A program made the translations under genes and the position numbers. Below the pieces are notes generated by a model. That model was not told where the DNA came from. It did not search any database and was given only the letters and a program-made list of their open reading frames with translations. This document shows positions 42,392 to 51,500 of a stretch of 64,000 nt of DNA, one piece after another. The DNA comes from Streptomyces sp. CB03234 (GTDB lineage Bacteria > Actinomycetota > Actinomycetes > Streptomycetales > Streptomycetaceae), in assembly GCF_001905885.1 (NCBI RefSeq), contig NZ_LIYH01000004.1, positions 372,001 through 436,000 of the forward strand, written 5' to 3'. Within the stretch, counting starts at the first letter, position 1. Each line of letters opens with the position of its first letter.

Positions 42392-42919
42392 CTAAGGCTT
42401 CTTGGGCACGATCAACCGGCCCTCGTTGATGTTGACTTCACTGCCGGTCAGCACGATCGACGCGCCCTGGCCATTGGCGATGGTCACGCCCTTCTCGTCG
42501 ATCTGCACGTACGCTCCCGTGGCGGCCTGGAGGCGGATCCCGTTGCCGCCCGGCACGTCTCCCATCACCCATTTGTGCTGGTCGGAGGTCTGGATCACCA
42601 CGTTCTGGTGCGCGGGTGGGCCCGCCAGCGCGTCCGGGGGCAGCTCGGACTCGTGTCCGTACCAGCACCCCGTCCAGATGGGATAGCTGGGGTCCCCCTG
42701 CTCGAACTCCACCCATACGCCGGCCCCTTCGGCCGGGACCGCGTAATGCCCCGACCGGGGCCCGGTGAACGGCAGGCAGGGCAGGGCCCAGGTGGACGGC
42801 TCATCACCCAGCACGTCCGGCACCTTGACGGTGACCCGGCCGATCCTCAGCGGATCCCGGTTGTTCACCACCTGGCCCCGGAACTTGCCGAGAAACCGGT
42901 TGTTCGGTCCTGCGGGCAT
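42392..42919 (-). CDS. spike protein, gp5/VgrG OB-fold and beta-helix
   Basis: 175 residues. It has the OB-fold region with RFLGKFRGQVVNNRDPLRIGRVTVKVPDVLG, GVWVEFEQGDPSYPIWTGCWYG (the conserved VWVEFExGDPxxPIWxG motif of gp5/VgrG), and a C-terminal repetitive beta-rod VVIQTSDQHKWVMGD, GIRLQAATGAYVQIDEKGV and ASIVLTGSEVNINEGRLIVP. The hub half normally fused in VgrG is encoded separately by the next gene upstream, so hub and spike are split here. Confidence 0.88.
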   Translation of the reverse strand: MPAGPNNRFLGKFRGQVVNNRDPLRIGRVTVKVPDVLGDEPSTWALPCLPFTGPRSGHYAVPAEGAGVWVEFEQGDPSYPIWTGCWYGHESELPPDALAGPPAHQNVVIQTSDQHKWVMGDVPGGNGIRLQAATGAYVQIDEKGVTIANGQGASIVLTGSEVNINEGRLIVPKKP

Positions 42920-42937
42920 ACGAAGCTCTCCTGGTCC

Positions 42938-44080
42938 TCACGGTCGCACGGTGCCGCTGCGGGCGATCAGTCCCTCACGTGACAGCGTGAAGTTCTGCTG
43001 GTACGAGCCGGGCCTGATGGTGTGGGTGACGGACTTGACGTAGTAGTCGCCGTCGTACGCCCGGCCGGCGCCGCGCACGCCGACGAGCTCGCGCGGCTCG
43101 AGCACGTATCCGTGCCGGTTGACGTCCAGCGACCCGGAGCCGGAGACCGCGTCGGCGGACGTCGCGGCTCTGGCCAGGAGCTCGGCCTGGGCCTGCTCCG
43201 GGGCCCTCTTCGCGGTACCGGACAGGGTCCTGCGCTTGAGGGCGGGCGTGGGCCGTCTGCCGAGCGGGGGGCGCAGCGGGTTGATGTCGGGCTGCGGCAG
43301 CAGCTGGGAGTCCCTCGTCCTCGGGTCCTGCCAGCGCGCCTGTGGTTCCTCGCGGGCCGTCCCGTCGTAGGCGAACGTCAGCTGGTCGACGGTGGAGTTG
43401 ACGTCCATGTTGACGTTGAGCGCGTGCTGCCGCCGGCCCAGCCGCCGCTCGGGCCCCCAATAGGCGAAGGACTGCTGGTGCCCGGGCCCGGGCTCCAGGT
43501 AGAAGGTGTAGCCGTTCGCCCGGGCGAGCTCGGTCACGTAACTCAGATCGGTCCCGGACTGGTACTCGACGCGCAGCTGCTCACGTGGCGGCTGATGCAC
43601 GTGCTCCGGGACGACCCGCGGACGGATGCCGTAGTCCGCGTATCTCGCGAGGATCCTCTTCACCCGTTCGGAGGGGGGCAGGTTCGGGTAGCGCTCGGTC
43701 CGCTCCTCGAGATCCATGAGCAGGGTCAGGTCCTCGCCGGTGACGGTGAGGGTGGTCTGGCCGGGAACGTTGCTCACTCCCACCTCCTGGCGGATGATGA
43801 GACCGTCCAGGATCACCGTCGAGGTTCCCTTGATCGAGGTCGTGACGATGACCCGCGTCCTGGGGTCGAAGAACCCTTCGGGCAGCAGCCGGTCAGTGAT
43901 CATCCCTCGTTTGGTGAGGTCGAACGCCAGCTGGAACCCGCTCCGCTCCCCGGCGGTCATGGTGATCTGCGCGGACAGCAGTGCCGCCGCGACCTCGGCG
44001 GGGACGGGACGGGTGAGCCTCGGCCCCATCTCCAGGGTGAGATGAACGGGCCCGCCCCCGACGGGCGTTTCCTCAGCCAT
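42938..44080 (-). CDS. hub protein, gp27/late control gene D-like
   Basis: 380 residues. Starts with VHLTLEMGPRLTRPVP and AALLSAQITMTAGERSGFQLAFDLT, continues with GEDLTLLMDLEERTERYPNLPPSERVKRILARYADYGIRP and LRVEYQSGTDLSYVTELARANGYTFYLEPG, features of gp27/gpD hub proteins, and ends with GDYYVKSVTHTIRPGSYQQNFTLSREGL. It should form the trimeric central hub under the tube with the separate spike. It overlaps the upstream small gene by 8 nt. Confidence 0.85.
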   Translation of the reverse strand: MAEETPVGGGPVHLTLEMGPRLTRPVPAEVAAALLSAQITMTAGERSGFQLAFDLTKRGMITDRLLPEGFFDPRTRVIVTTSIKGTSTVILDGLIIRQEVGVSNVPGQTTLTVTGEDLTLLMDLEERTERYPNLPPSERVKRILARYADYGIRPRVVPEHVHQPPREQLRVEYQSGTDLSYVTELARANGYTFYLEPGPGHQQSFAYWGPERRLGRRQHALNVNMDVNSTVDQLTFAYDGTAREEPQARWQDPRTRDSQLLPQPDINPLRPPLGRRPTPALKRRTLSGTAKRAPEQAQAELLARAATSADAVSGSGSLDVNRHGYVLEPRELVGVRGAGRAYDGDYYVKSVTHTIRPGSYQQNFTLSREGLIARSGTVRP

Positions 44081-44420
44081 GGAATCCGCCCGCCTGGGGT
44101 ATCCGGATCTCCTGTCCGGGCTCCCCGGTCAAAGCGTACGGATCCAGGACCGGGTTGGCGTCGGCGATCTGCCACCACTGCCCGGGGTCGCCGGTGTACC
44201 GCTGCCCGAGGTGGTCCGGGCGCTCGCCGCTGCAGACCATGTGCGGCGCGGTGTCCTCGTCGGCCGGCAGCGGTGGCAGTAACCGCCGTTTGGCGTACCG
44301 CACTTCGGTCCCGTCGGCCATGCGGTGCACCCCGATCTCCGCGTCGTGGTAACGGCTGGTCCGCGGATACGGGTGCGACCCCGGAATCGCGTCGAGCGCG
44401 CTCTCGTACGGTTCGCTCAC
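44073..44420 (-). CDS. gp53/LysM-like small baseplate protein
   Basis: 115 residues from GTG 44420. The central section HMVCSGERPDHLGQRYTGDPGQWWQIADANPVLDPYALTGEPGQEIRIP follows the LysM-like pattern of small tail proteins: RPDHLGQRY corresponds to xDTLxxIAxRYYGD, then ANPVxDP and GQEIRIP. In phage and CIS operons, this type of protein lies just upstream of the hub gene and contacts sheath or tube at the baseplate. The N-terminal part is not recognised. Confidence 0.75.
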   Translation of the reverse strand: MSEPYESALDAIPGSHPYPRTSRYHDAEIGVHRMADGTEVRYAKRRLLPPLPADEDTAPHMVCSGERPDHLGQRYTGDPGQWWQIADANPVLDPYALTGEPGQEIRIPQAGGFHG

Positions 44421-44423
44421 GTC

Positions 44424-45092
44424 CTACAACCCCCGTCCCAGCCCCAGCTCCGCCAGCCGCCCGCCGCGCGCGGACGCGGCGAGCCGCTCCTTCTGTGCCA
44501 GATGTGCCAGATACAGATCGGCCCCCCGGTGCCCGGCCGGCAGATCGCTGACGCTGAGCACCTTCATCCCGATGCCGAGGCTCGCCCTGATGGGGTTGAG
44601 ACGGACGTCGAACGCCGACTCGTTGATCGACAGCTCGGTGAGCCGTACCGGCATGACCCGCTTGCTGCCCCAGGTGAACAGCGTCAGAGGCACCTCGATC
44701 GGACTGATCTCGACGGCCCCCTTCTTCGTCAGCCGGGACGCCTCCCGCAACTGCGCGGTCGTGGGATGCACCAGCATCTCCAGCGTCGCCAACTGCGGAT
44801 GGATCCCCTCGGGCGCGGCGACCTCGAACTGGTCGGTCGCGTCGATCTCGGCGGTGAACTTCCACGTCTCCTCAGCCGGCCCCTTGAGCCGCAGGGCCTC
44901 GTTCCTGTCCCCGCCTCCACTCCCTCCACCACCGGCATCGCCGCTCCCCCCGGCGGCCTGCGGCGCGAGGGACCGCTCCAGGGTGTCGGGGTTGAACTGC
45001 AGCACGATGATGCGTTGTGGTGTGCCGCGCTCAGGGTCGACGACGACGATGCCGGAGCGGATGGGTTTGGGTATGTCGGCGTAACGGGTCAT
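44424..45092 (-). CDS. CIS tube-initiator/LysM-adaptor-type protein
   Basis: 222 residues. The opening IVVVDPERGTPQRIIVLQFNPDTLERSL is characteristic of the CIS tube-associated protein family that lies beside the LysM-like gene in extracellular CIS. A glycine/serine-rich insert follows (AGGSGDAGGGGSGGG). Then ALRLKGPAEETWKFTAEIDATDQFEVA and FTWGSKRVMPVRLTELSINESAFDVRLNPIRASLGIGMKVL complete the family pattern. It probably joins the hub to the first tube ring. Overlap with the next gene is minimal. Confidence 0.8.
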   Translation of the reverse strand: MTRYADIPKPIRSGIVVVDPERGTPQRIIVLQFNPDTLERSLAPQAAGGSGDAGGGGSGGGDRNEALRLKGPAEETWKFTAEIDATDQFEVAAPEGIHPQLATLEMLVHPTTAQLREASRLTKKGAVEISPIEVPLTLFTWGSKRVMPVRLTELSINESAFDVRLNPIRASLGIGMKVLSVSDLPAGHRGADLYLAHLAQKERLAASARGGRLAELGLGRGL

Positions 45093-45117
45093 TGCACCTG
45101 CTCCTTCTGGAGGTCTG

Positions 45118-45498
45118 CTACTCGTAGGTGATCTCTGCCGCGATATCTGCCTTGGACGGGGTGCGCCATCGTCCTGCCCCCTGCATGCCGAGCAGGTCGA
45201 TCACCTGTCTGTCGATGTTTGTCTTCAAGAACGTCACCTCCTCCCCGTCCCGGGTGGCGGAGTATTTCCTCCGGTTGATCCTGCCGTGCAGCCTGAAGAC
45301 CCTGGCGTTCCCGGCTCCGCGCCATTCGTAGAGGTGGACCTCCATGCCCAGGAACTTGGTCGTCCAGGCCGGGGTTCCCAGGTGATAGCCCTTCTCGAAC
45401 GTACAGTCCAAAGCCCGGGCAACTCTCCTTGCCATTTCCTCCGTTTCCATCCTGGCGTCTGTACGGATCGAGAATTCCAGGTATGTGCATTCCGGCAT
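45118..45498 (-). CDS. small protein between the toxin-like gene and baseplate genes, possible immunity protein
   Basis: 126 residues from ATG 45498. No family is recognised: YLEFSIRTDARMETEEMARRVARAL, TTKFLGMEVHLYEWRGAGNARVFRLHGRINRRKYSATRDGEEV, then a helical C-terminus. Its codon use is visibly less GC-rich than the surrounding operon. Directly downstream of the gene for a large protein with a toxin-like C-terminus, it occupies the position of an immunity gene in polymorphic toxin systems. This assignment rests on position alone. Confidence 0.5.
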   Translation of the reverse strand: MPECTYLEFSIRTDARMETEEMARRVARALDCTFEKGYHLGTPAWTTKFLGMEVHLYEWRGAGNARVFRLHGRINRRKYSATRDGEEVTFLKTNIDRQVIDLLGMQGAGRWRTPSKADIAAEITYE

Positions 45499-45550
45499 GT
45501 CGTGGCGCCTTTCCGGGGCATGGGTGCAAGTTCATCCCGAGCTCTGCTGT

Positions 45551-48500
45551 TCAGTACGAATCCTTCTCGCGAAGGACGATATCTGTTTCGTCCGTGAACT
45601 TCTGGGAATCTTTGACCCTTCCCCTGAGGACCCGGGTCAGTGCTTTACCGACACTGCGGCCCAGGTTGTACAGCTCTCGCATCTGAGGCCAGATCGGGAA
45701 TATCTTTCCGTTGCTGACCATCTCTGGGCGTTCCGCGGTGACGATGGGAAGCCACTTCCGCCATTCGGCAGGATGGACGACAAAGAGGTCCACGTCGAAG
45801 TCGTTGATATTGAAGGCGGTCCGCCCCTTGTGCGGGCCTCGCTGCCCCTCGTTCTTCAGGCTGCCGACGTACTCCAGATTGCGTCCCTTGTACTGGAATC
45901 GCAGCACCACCCCGTCGATGGTCTTCTTGATGTTCCGGTACCGCTCGTCCCAGATGCGCTCCCCTTTCTTCGCGATGGTCTTGCCGATTTCGTTCTGATC
46001 CAGATCGACGATCCCGTTCTCGTTGGCCCAGCGGGTGATCTTGCGGTTCATGCCTCGCAACTGCCACACCAGCTGCTGTACCCTCGCCCGCGAACTGGCC
46101 TGCTGTTGTCGCGTCAGGCCGAGTGGCTCGTTCGCCCGATGGGGGAACGCCTCCTTGAAGGCTGCTTTGTATTGCTTGACGCTGTCGACCTGGAAGTCGC
46201 TCACCTCGTCCAGCAACTCGACCTCGAAGCGCCTCCGGGTCTCCGGATCCTCGATGCGACTCACATAGGCCTTGAAGAACTCGATTTCGTTGTAGGCGGC
46301 CCGGTACCTGTCCTCCAGGGGCAGCAGCCTGGATTCCATTTTCACCGACACGTCGGTGCCCGATGGCTTGAGGACCATTCGGTGGCGCTCACCGGCCATG
46401 GTGAACGACGCCTTCACCGTCGGTCGTCCGGGGTTGTCTGTTGCTTCCTTCTCGCGCCTCTGCTGTTCCTCGCGCTGCTTCTGCCGCCGTGCCGCCCGGT
46501 CTTCATCGATCCGACGGGAACGACGGAGGTCCTTGAGGCGCCTCATTCTTTCGAGGGTCTTGGCGTGGAGCCGCTTGGCGCTTCTCCGCAGAGCCTGACC
46601 TACCCTGCTCTTACGGAGCTTCCTGCCCAGCGTGCGCCCGGCATTCCGGACCTTCTTGAGGGCTGACCCCACCGTGTGTCTGATTTTCTTCAGCGCTTTA
46701 CTGAGCGGCGACTCCTTCTTGGTGGGCGGTGTGGATCTCCGCGGTTCGGTTTCCTTCCTGTCTGGTTCGGGTGTCCTGTCGGGTTCGGTGTTCTTCTTGC
46801 TGTCCGGAGTTCTGTCCTGGGCTGTGTCCTTCTTGCTGTCCGTCTCCGGGGCCCTGTCAGGCCTGCCCTTCGTGGTGTCGGGAGCCGCTTCCTGCGCGGT
46901 GTCGTTCTTCGCGTCGCGTTCCGGAGTCCTGTCGGGAGTTCTGTCAGGCCGGGTGTTCTTCCTGTCCTCCTGCGCCTTGCCGGGCGTCACGTCGCTCCCG
47001 GGCCTGTCCGCGGCGGGGCCCGCTGAGGTCGGGCGGCGGCCCGGGACGGAAGCGTCGGCTGTCTTCCCAGGCCGTACGGGCGCCCTCAGCGCCTGGCTCG
47101 CCTTGCGAATCGCACCGCGGGCGCGGTTCACGGCTCCGCCGGCGGTCTCTCTCGCTCCCTTACCGGTCTTCTTCAGACCCTTCATGATCTTCTCGGCCAT
47201 CGCCTTCAGGCGCTTGCCCACGCCCTTCGTCGCGGCAGTGAGGCGCAGCATCAGGAAGTTGGTGATGAAGTCCAGCAGGGCCACGATTCCCGCCGCGACC
47301 GCCTCCGCGAACAGGCACGCCGCCGGGCCCGCCTTGACCGCCTTCAGGTAGGCCCAGAACTTGCTGAACGCCGACAGGATGGAACTCAGGCTCTGCCACG
47401 CCGCCATCAGGCCCTGAACGATCGTCAGGATCGCGCCGGCCGCCGGCACGAGCATCGAGACGACCTTCTCGATCACGATCGACGCGATCATCATCGGCAG
47501 CGACGCGATGATCGCGTCCCACGCCATCTTCCCGATCTGCTTGATCGAGACGCAGCCCTTCACCAGGACGTCGATCACGGCCTTGCCGAGCCCCAGGATG
47601 CCCTCGACCTTCGTGTCGAACCACCGCTTGACGCCCGTCTTGATCGCGCCCCACAGATGGTCCTGGATACCGGCCTTGGCCGAGCTGCCCGCCTTGCCCA
47701 GCCAGCCACCCGGATCGGGCGCGATGTCCGCCACCAGCGCCGCGAACTTGCCCAGCGCCTCGATCGCCGCCTGCGCGAACTTGATCGCGCCCAGGATCAC
47801 CGCCTGATACGCCTTGATGACGGCCTTCAGGCCCGCTTCCAGGACGTCGAGCAGCTTGTTCAGCCCGGCGGCCAGCGCGTCCAGCAGCGCGTTCACGGCC
47901 TTCTTCAGGCCGTCCGCCAGCTTGTTGACCGCGTCGATCGCCTTGTCCCGCAGCCCCTCGATCGCCCTGCGGAACCTGTCCCTCAGCTCCGGGAAAGCCG
48001 CCAGCAGCACATCCCCGATCGCGATCAGCGCGTCCGCCAGCACGTTGATCGCCTTGATCGCGAGGTCCCGTACGAAGTCGATGGCTTTGTTGGCCCACTC
48101 CTTGAACGTGTCAATGATCGAGTTGACGGCCTTGCGCGCCGCGTCGAACACCGCCGTGACCGCGTCGAGGATCGCGTTGAAGGCGCTCTTCACCTTGTCG
48201 GCGACCCAGCCGAAGAAGCCTCCGGAAGGCTTGTTCTCCTCCTTCTTCTTCTCGGCCTCCTTCTCCGCCTTCTCCCGCTCGGAGTCGATCCGCTCGTTGT
48301 CCTTGTTCTTCCGGTCCTCGACCTCCTTGTCCTTGTCGTCGCGGGCCTTGACGATCTCCTTGTTCCTGGCGGTGTGCTCCTCCTCGGAGTTCTTGTCCGC
48401 CGCCTCGATCTTCTTGTCCTGCTCGGTGCGCCAGTTATCGCGCTCGCGCTGCGCCTCCTCGGCCGCCCGGCCCCGTTCGGAGGTCTGCTTCGCCGCGTTC

Positions 48501-51500
48501 TGGGCGACCTCGCGGTCGATCTCGGTCTGCTTCTCCTGCTTGGCCTGCTGCTCGCCCTGCTGGTGTTCCTTCTCCTTGGCGGTCAGCTCGCCCTGCGCCT
48601 GGCCGGCCGCACCCTGGATCTCGCTGCCGCGCTCCTGTTTGGCGACGGCCCCCACACCCGGCTTGGGCGCCGCCGACCTCGCCAGGCCACCACCCTTGCC
48701 GCCCGCGCGGCCCGCCGCCTCGCCGACGAGCTGCTCGCGCGGCGCGTCGGGGAAGATCTGGTCCTCGCCCATCGGCTTCGCGGCGTCCTGACGCCCCGTG
48801 TCCTGGATCTCGGACTGTTTCTCCTTCAGCGCCCTCGCCTGGTCGTCCGTACGCTTCGGATCGCTCGCGCCCTCCAGCCTGATCTTGGGCGCCGGGCCGA
48901 CCGTCTTGTTGCGCAGCTCGGGGTCGACGGTGGGCACGGCGTCGGCCGCGGCCTCGACGTTCTTCGCCTCTTCCGCACTGAGCTCCTTCGCCACGGGTAG
49001 TGGAGGCGGGGGAGTGGTGTCGGTCGGCTTCTGCCCCTGTGCCTTCTCGCTGCCCTTCGCGCGCTGCTTCTCGCCCTGCTCCTCGGGCCCGATCTTCTCG
49101 ACCTTGCCCGTCACCTGCGCCGCGGGCGGCGCCGCCTCCGGCGGGCCCGACATCGTGCGCGGCGCGCCCGAAGGCCGCTCCCGCTTCGGCGGATTGGCGT
49201 CCAGCCGCCGCTGTTCCTGGCCGACCTTCTTGTCCGCCGCGGCGTCCACGCCCGGCATGGCGGCCAGCGCCTGGTCCGGTGCCAGCTTGCTGACCGTGCC
49301 GATGGCGGCCTTCGGGTCCTGGCCCGACACGTCCGGCGGCTCCTGGTGCTTCTCCTCCGGAGCCCCGGCTGCACCGCCTCCGCCGCCGCAGCCGCCACCG
49401 CCCTCTTCCTTCTCAGCGGCGGGCTCGGGCGGGGCGCACCCACCGCCGTCCTTCTCCAGCGACGCTTCGGGCTGAGCCTTCGCGCCCTCGGGCGCGGGCG
49501 CGCCCAGCCTGCCCGGGCTGTCCGTCTGTTCGGCCGCCGGACTCACCGCGGCCTGCCCTGCCGATGGTGCACTGCCCGGGCCTGAGGCAGCAGAGGGACC
49601 GGCCGATTCGCTGCCGCCGACCGTGCCGCTCGGAGCGGCCCCTGCGCCGGTTTCCTTGGGAATGACACTCTTCGGCGCCGGGGCGTCGTGGTCGCCCTTC
49701 GCTGGTTCGGTGGCCCGCTGGGCGGCGGGAGAGGGCCTGCGATCCTCTACGGGGGTCCGCTCCGTTCGAGGCCCGGCGGGAACGAGGCCCGACGCCGGGG
49801 CAGGGCCGGCGCTTCCACCGTGCTCCTCCTCGGTGACCTGCACACTCGACCGAACCCTCCGCTTGTCCGCGGCCGCGTCCCGGGTGCGGCCTTCTCCGGC
49901 CCGCTCCTCCCGCTCCTCCGAATCCTTCCGGCGGTCCTTGTCCCCCTGCGCCTCCTCCAGGGCCTCCTGGGCGTCCGGCCGCTCCTCGGCCCCCGGGGAC
50001 TCGGCCTCCCTTGCCAGAGAGCCGTCACCTGCGTTGCCGCCGGCTCCGTCCGGCTGGTGAAGCGAGCCAGGCGACTCGGGCTCCGGGGCCGGGTCCTTCT
50101 GATCGGAAGCCTCCGGATCCGGACCGATCGCCTGGTCCTGGCCCGTGTCGGTCGCATCGGACTCCTCCGGTTCGGACCGTTCACCGGGTGTGGTCTGCCC
50201 GTTCGCAGCCGACTGGCCGCCGTCCGCGGCCTCGTCCGGGACCGGCTCAGGAAACGCCAGCGCGTTGGCGATCGCGTTGGGAGAGCTGTCCTCCGAGAGC
50301 TCGATCTCACCCACCGAGGGGGTCGACGGAGCGGAAGCGGCCGTCTGAGGACGTTCGAGGCTGCTCCTCTTTCCTCCTTCGCTGCCGTTCTCGCCGCCGT
50401 CGATCTCCCGGTCCGCCCCCGCCTCCAGGCCGAGCGGCTTCTCCGCCTCCAGCGGCTCGCCCTCGTCCTCGTCCTTCTCGTGCAGGCCGTGCTGGGAGAG
50501 TGCGCTGTCACGCTGCTCCGCCCGCTCGTCGACCTTTTCCGGGCGTACGGGACCGGGCTGGGCCTTCGCCTTCGGGTCGAGGTTCTCCTGCTTCGACCCG
50601 GCGGCCGGCTTCTTCGCGTCGTCCTTGCGCTTGCGCTTGTCCGCGCCGGGGGCATTGGCCTGTTCCGGATCCCGCTCCTCGCGGTCCCGCTGCGCCTTGC
50701 GCTCCTCCTTGGCCTGTTCGGCGCCCTCCTGCCGCTCCTCCGCCCCTTCGTCGGCGGCCGCGTCGACCCGCTCACGGTCCTGGGCCTGCTTCTCCTCCTC
50801 CTGGCGCTGCTCCTGCTCGGCCCGCTCCCGGGACTGGGCCCGCTCGTCCTCCTGCTCCTGGCGCCGGGCCGCCTCCTGGTCCTCGGCCGCCGCGTCGGCG
50901 CGCGCCCTGCTGCGGTCACCGCCCTGCTTGTCGTCCCGCGCCCTGGCGTCCCGCCGCTCCTCGCGGGCGTCGTCGGCCCGCTTGTCACCGGACGACCGGT
51001 CGGCCTCCTCCTTGTGCTTCCACCGGGTCCGCTCGACACCCAGCTCCTCGAACAGGTCGATCTCGGGGCCGGGCACCCCCGCGGGGCCCAGCTCGACCGG
51101 CCCGCCCTCCGACTCCTCGGCGAGGTCCAGCAGCCGGTCGTACTCGTTCGACAGCAGCCGCGCCTCCAGCCGGTCGAGCACCGACTCCTGCAACCGCGGC
51201 GCCATCCGGGCCAGTTGCAGCCGCACCCGCCCCGACAGGTCGGCCGGGTCGCCGCGCAGCGAGCGCAGCACGCCGTTGGCCAGCCGGTCCACCAGGGTCG
51301 CCGGGTCCAGCTCCTCCAGGCGACGGCGGTCGGCGTCCACGGTGGCGTACCGCAGCCAGCCGGGGGTCTCCTGGCCCGGTGCGACGTCCGGCGCGTGGCC
51401 TTCTCGTACCAGGTCCTGCGCCGCCGACTCCGCCTCGCGTTCCACCGCCTGCTGCGGCAGGCTCACCGCGCCCAGGTCGCGGCCCGCCCGCAGAGCGCCC

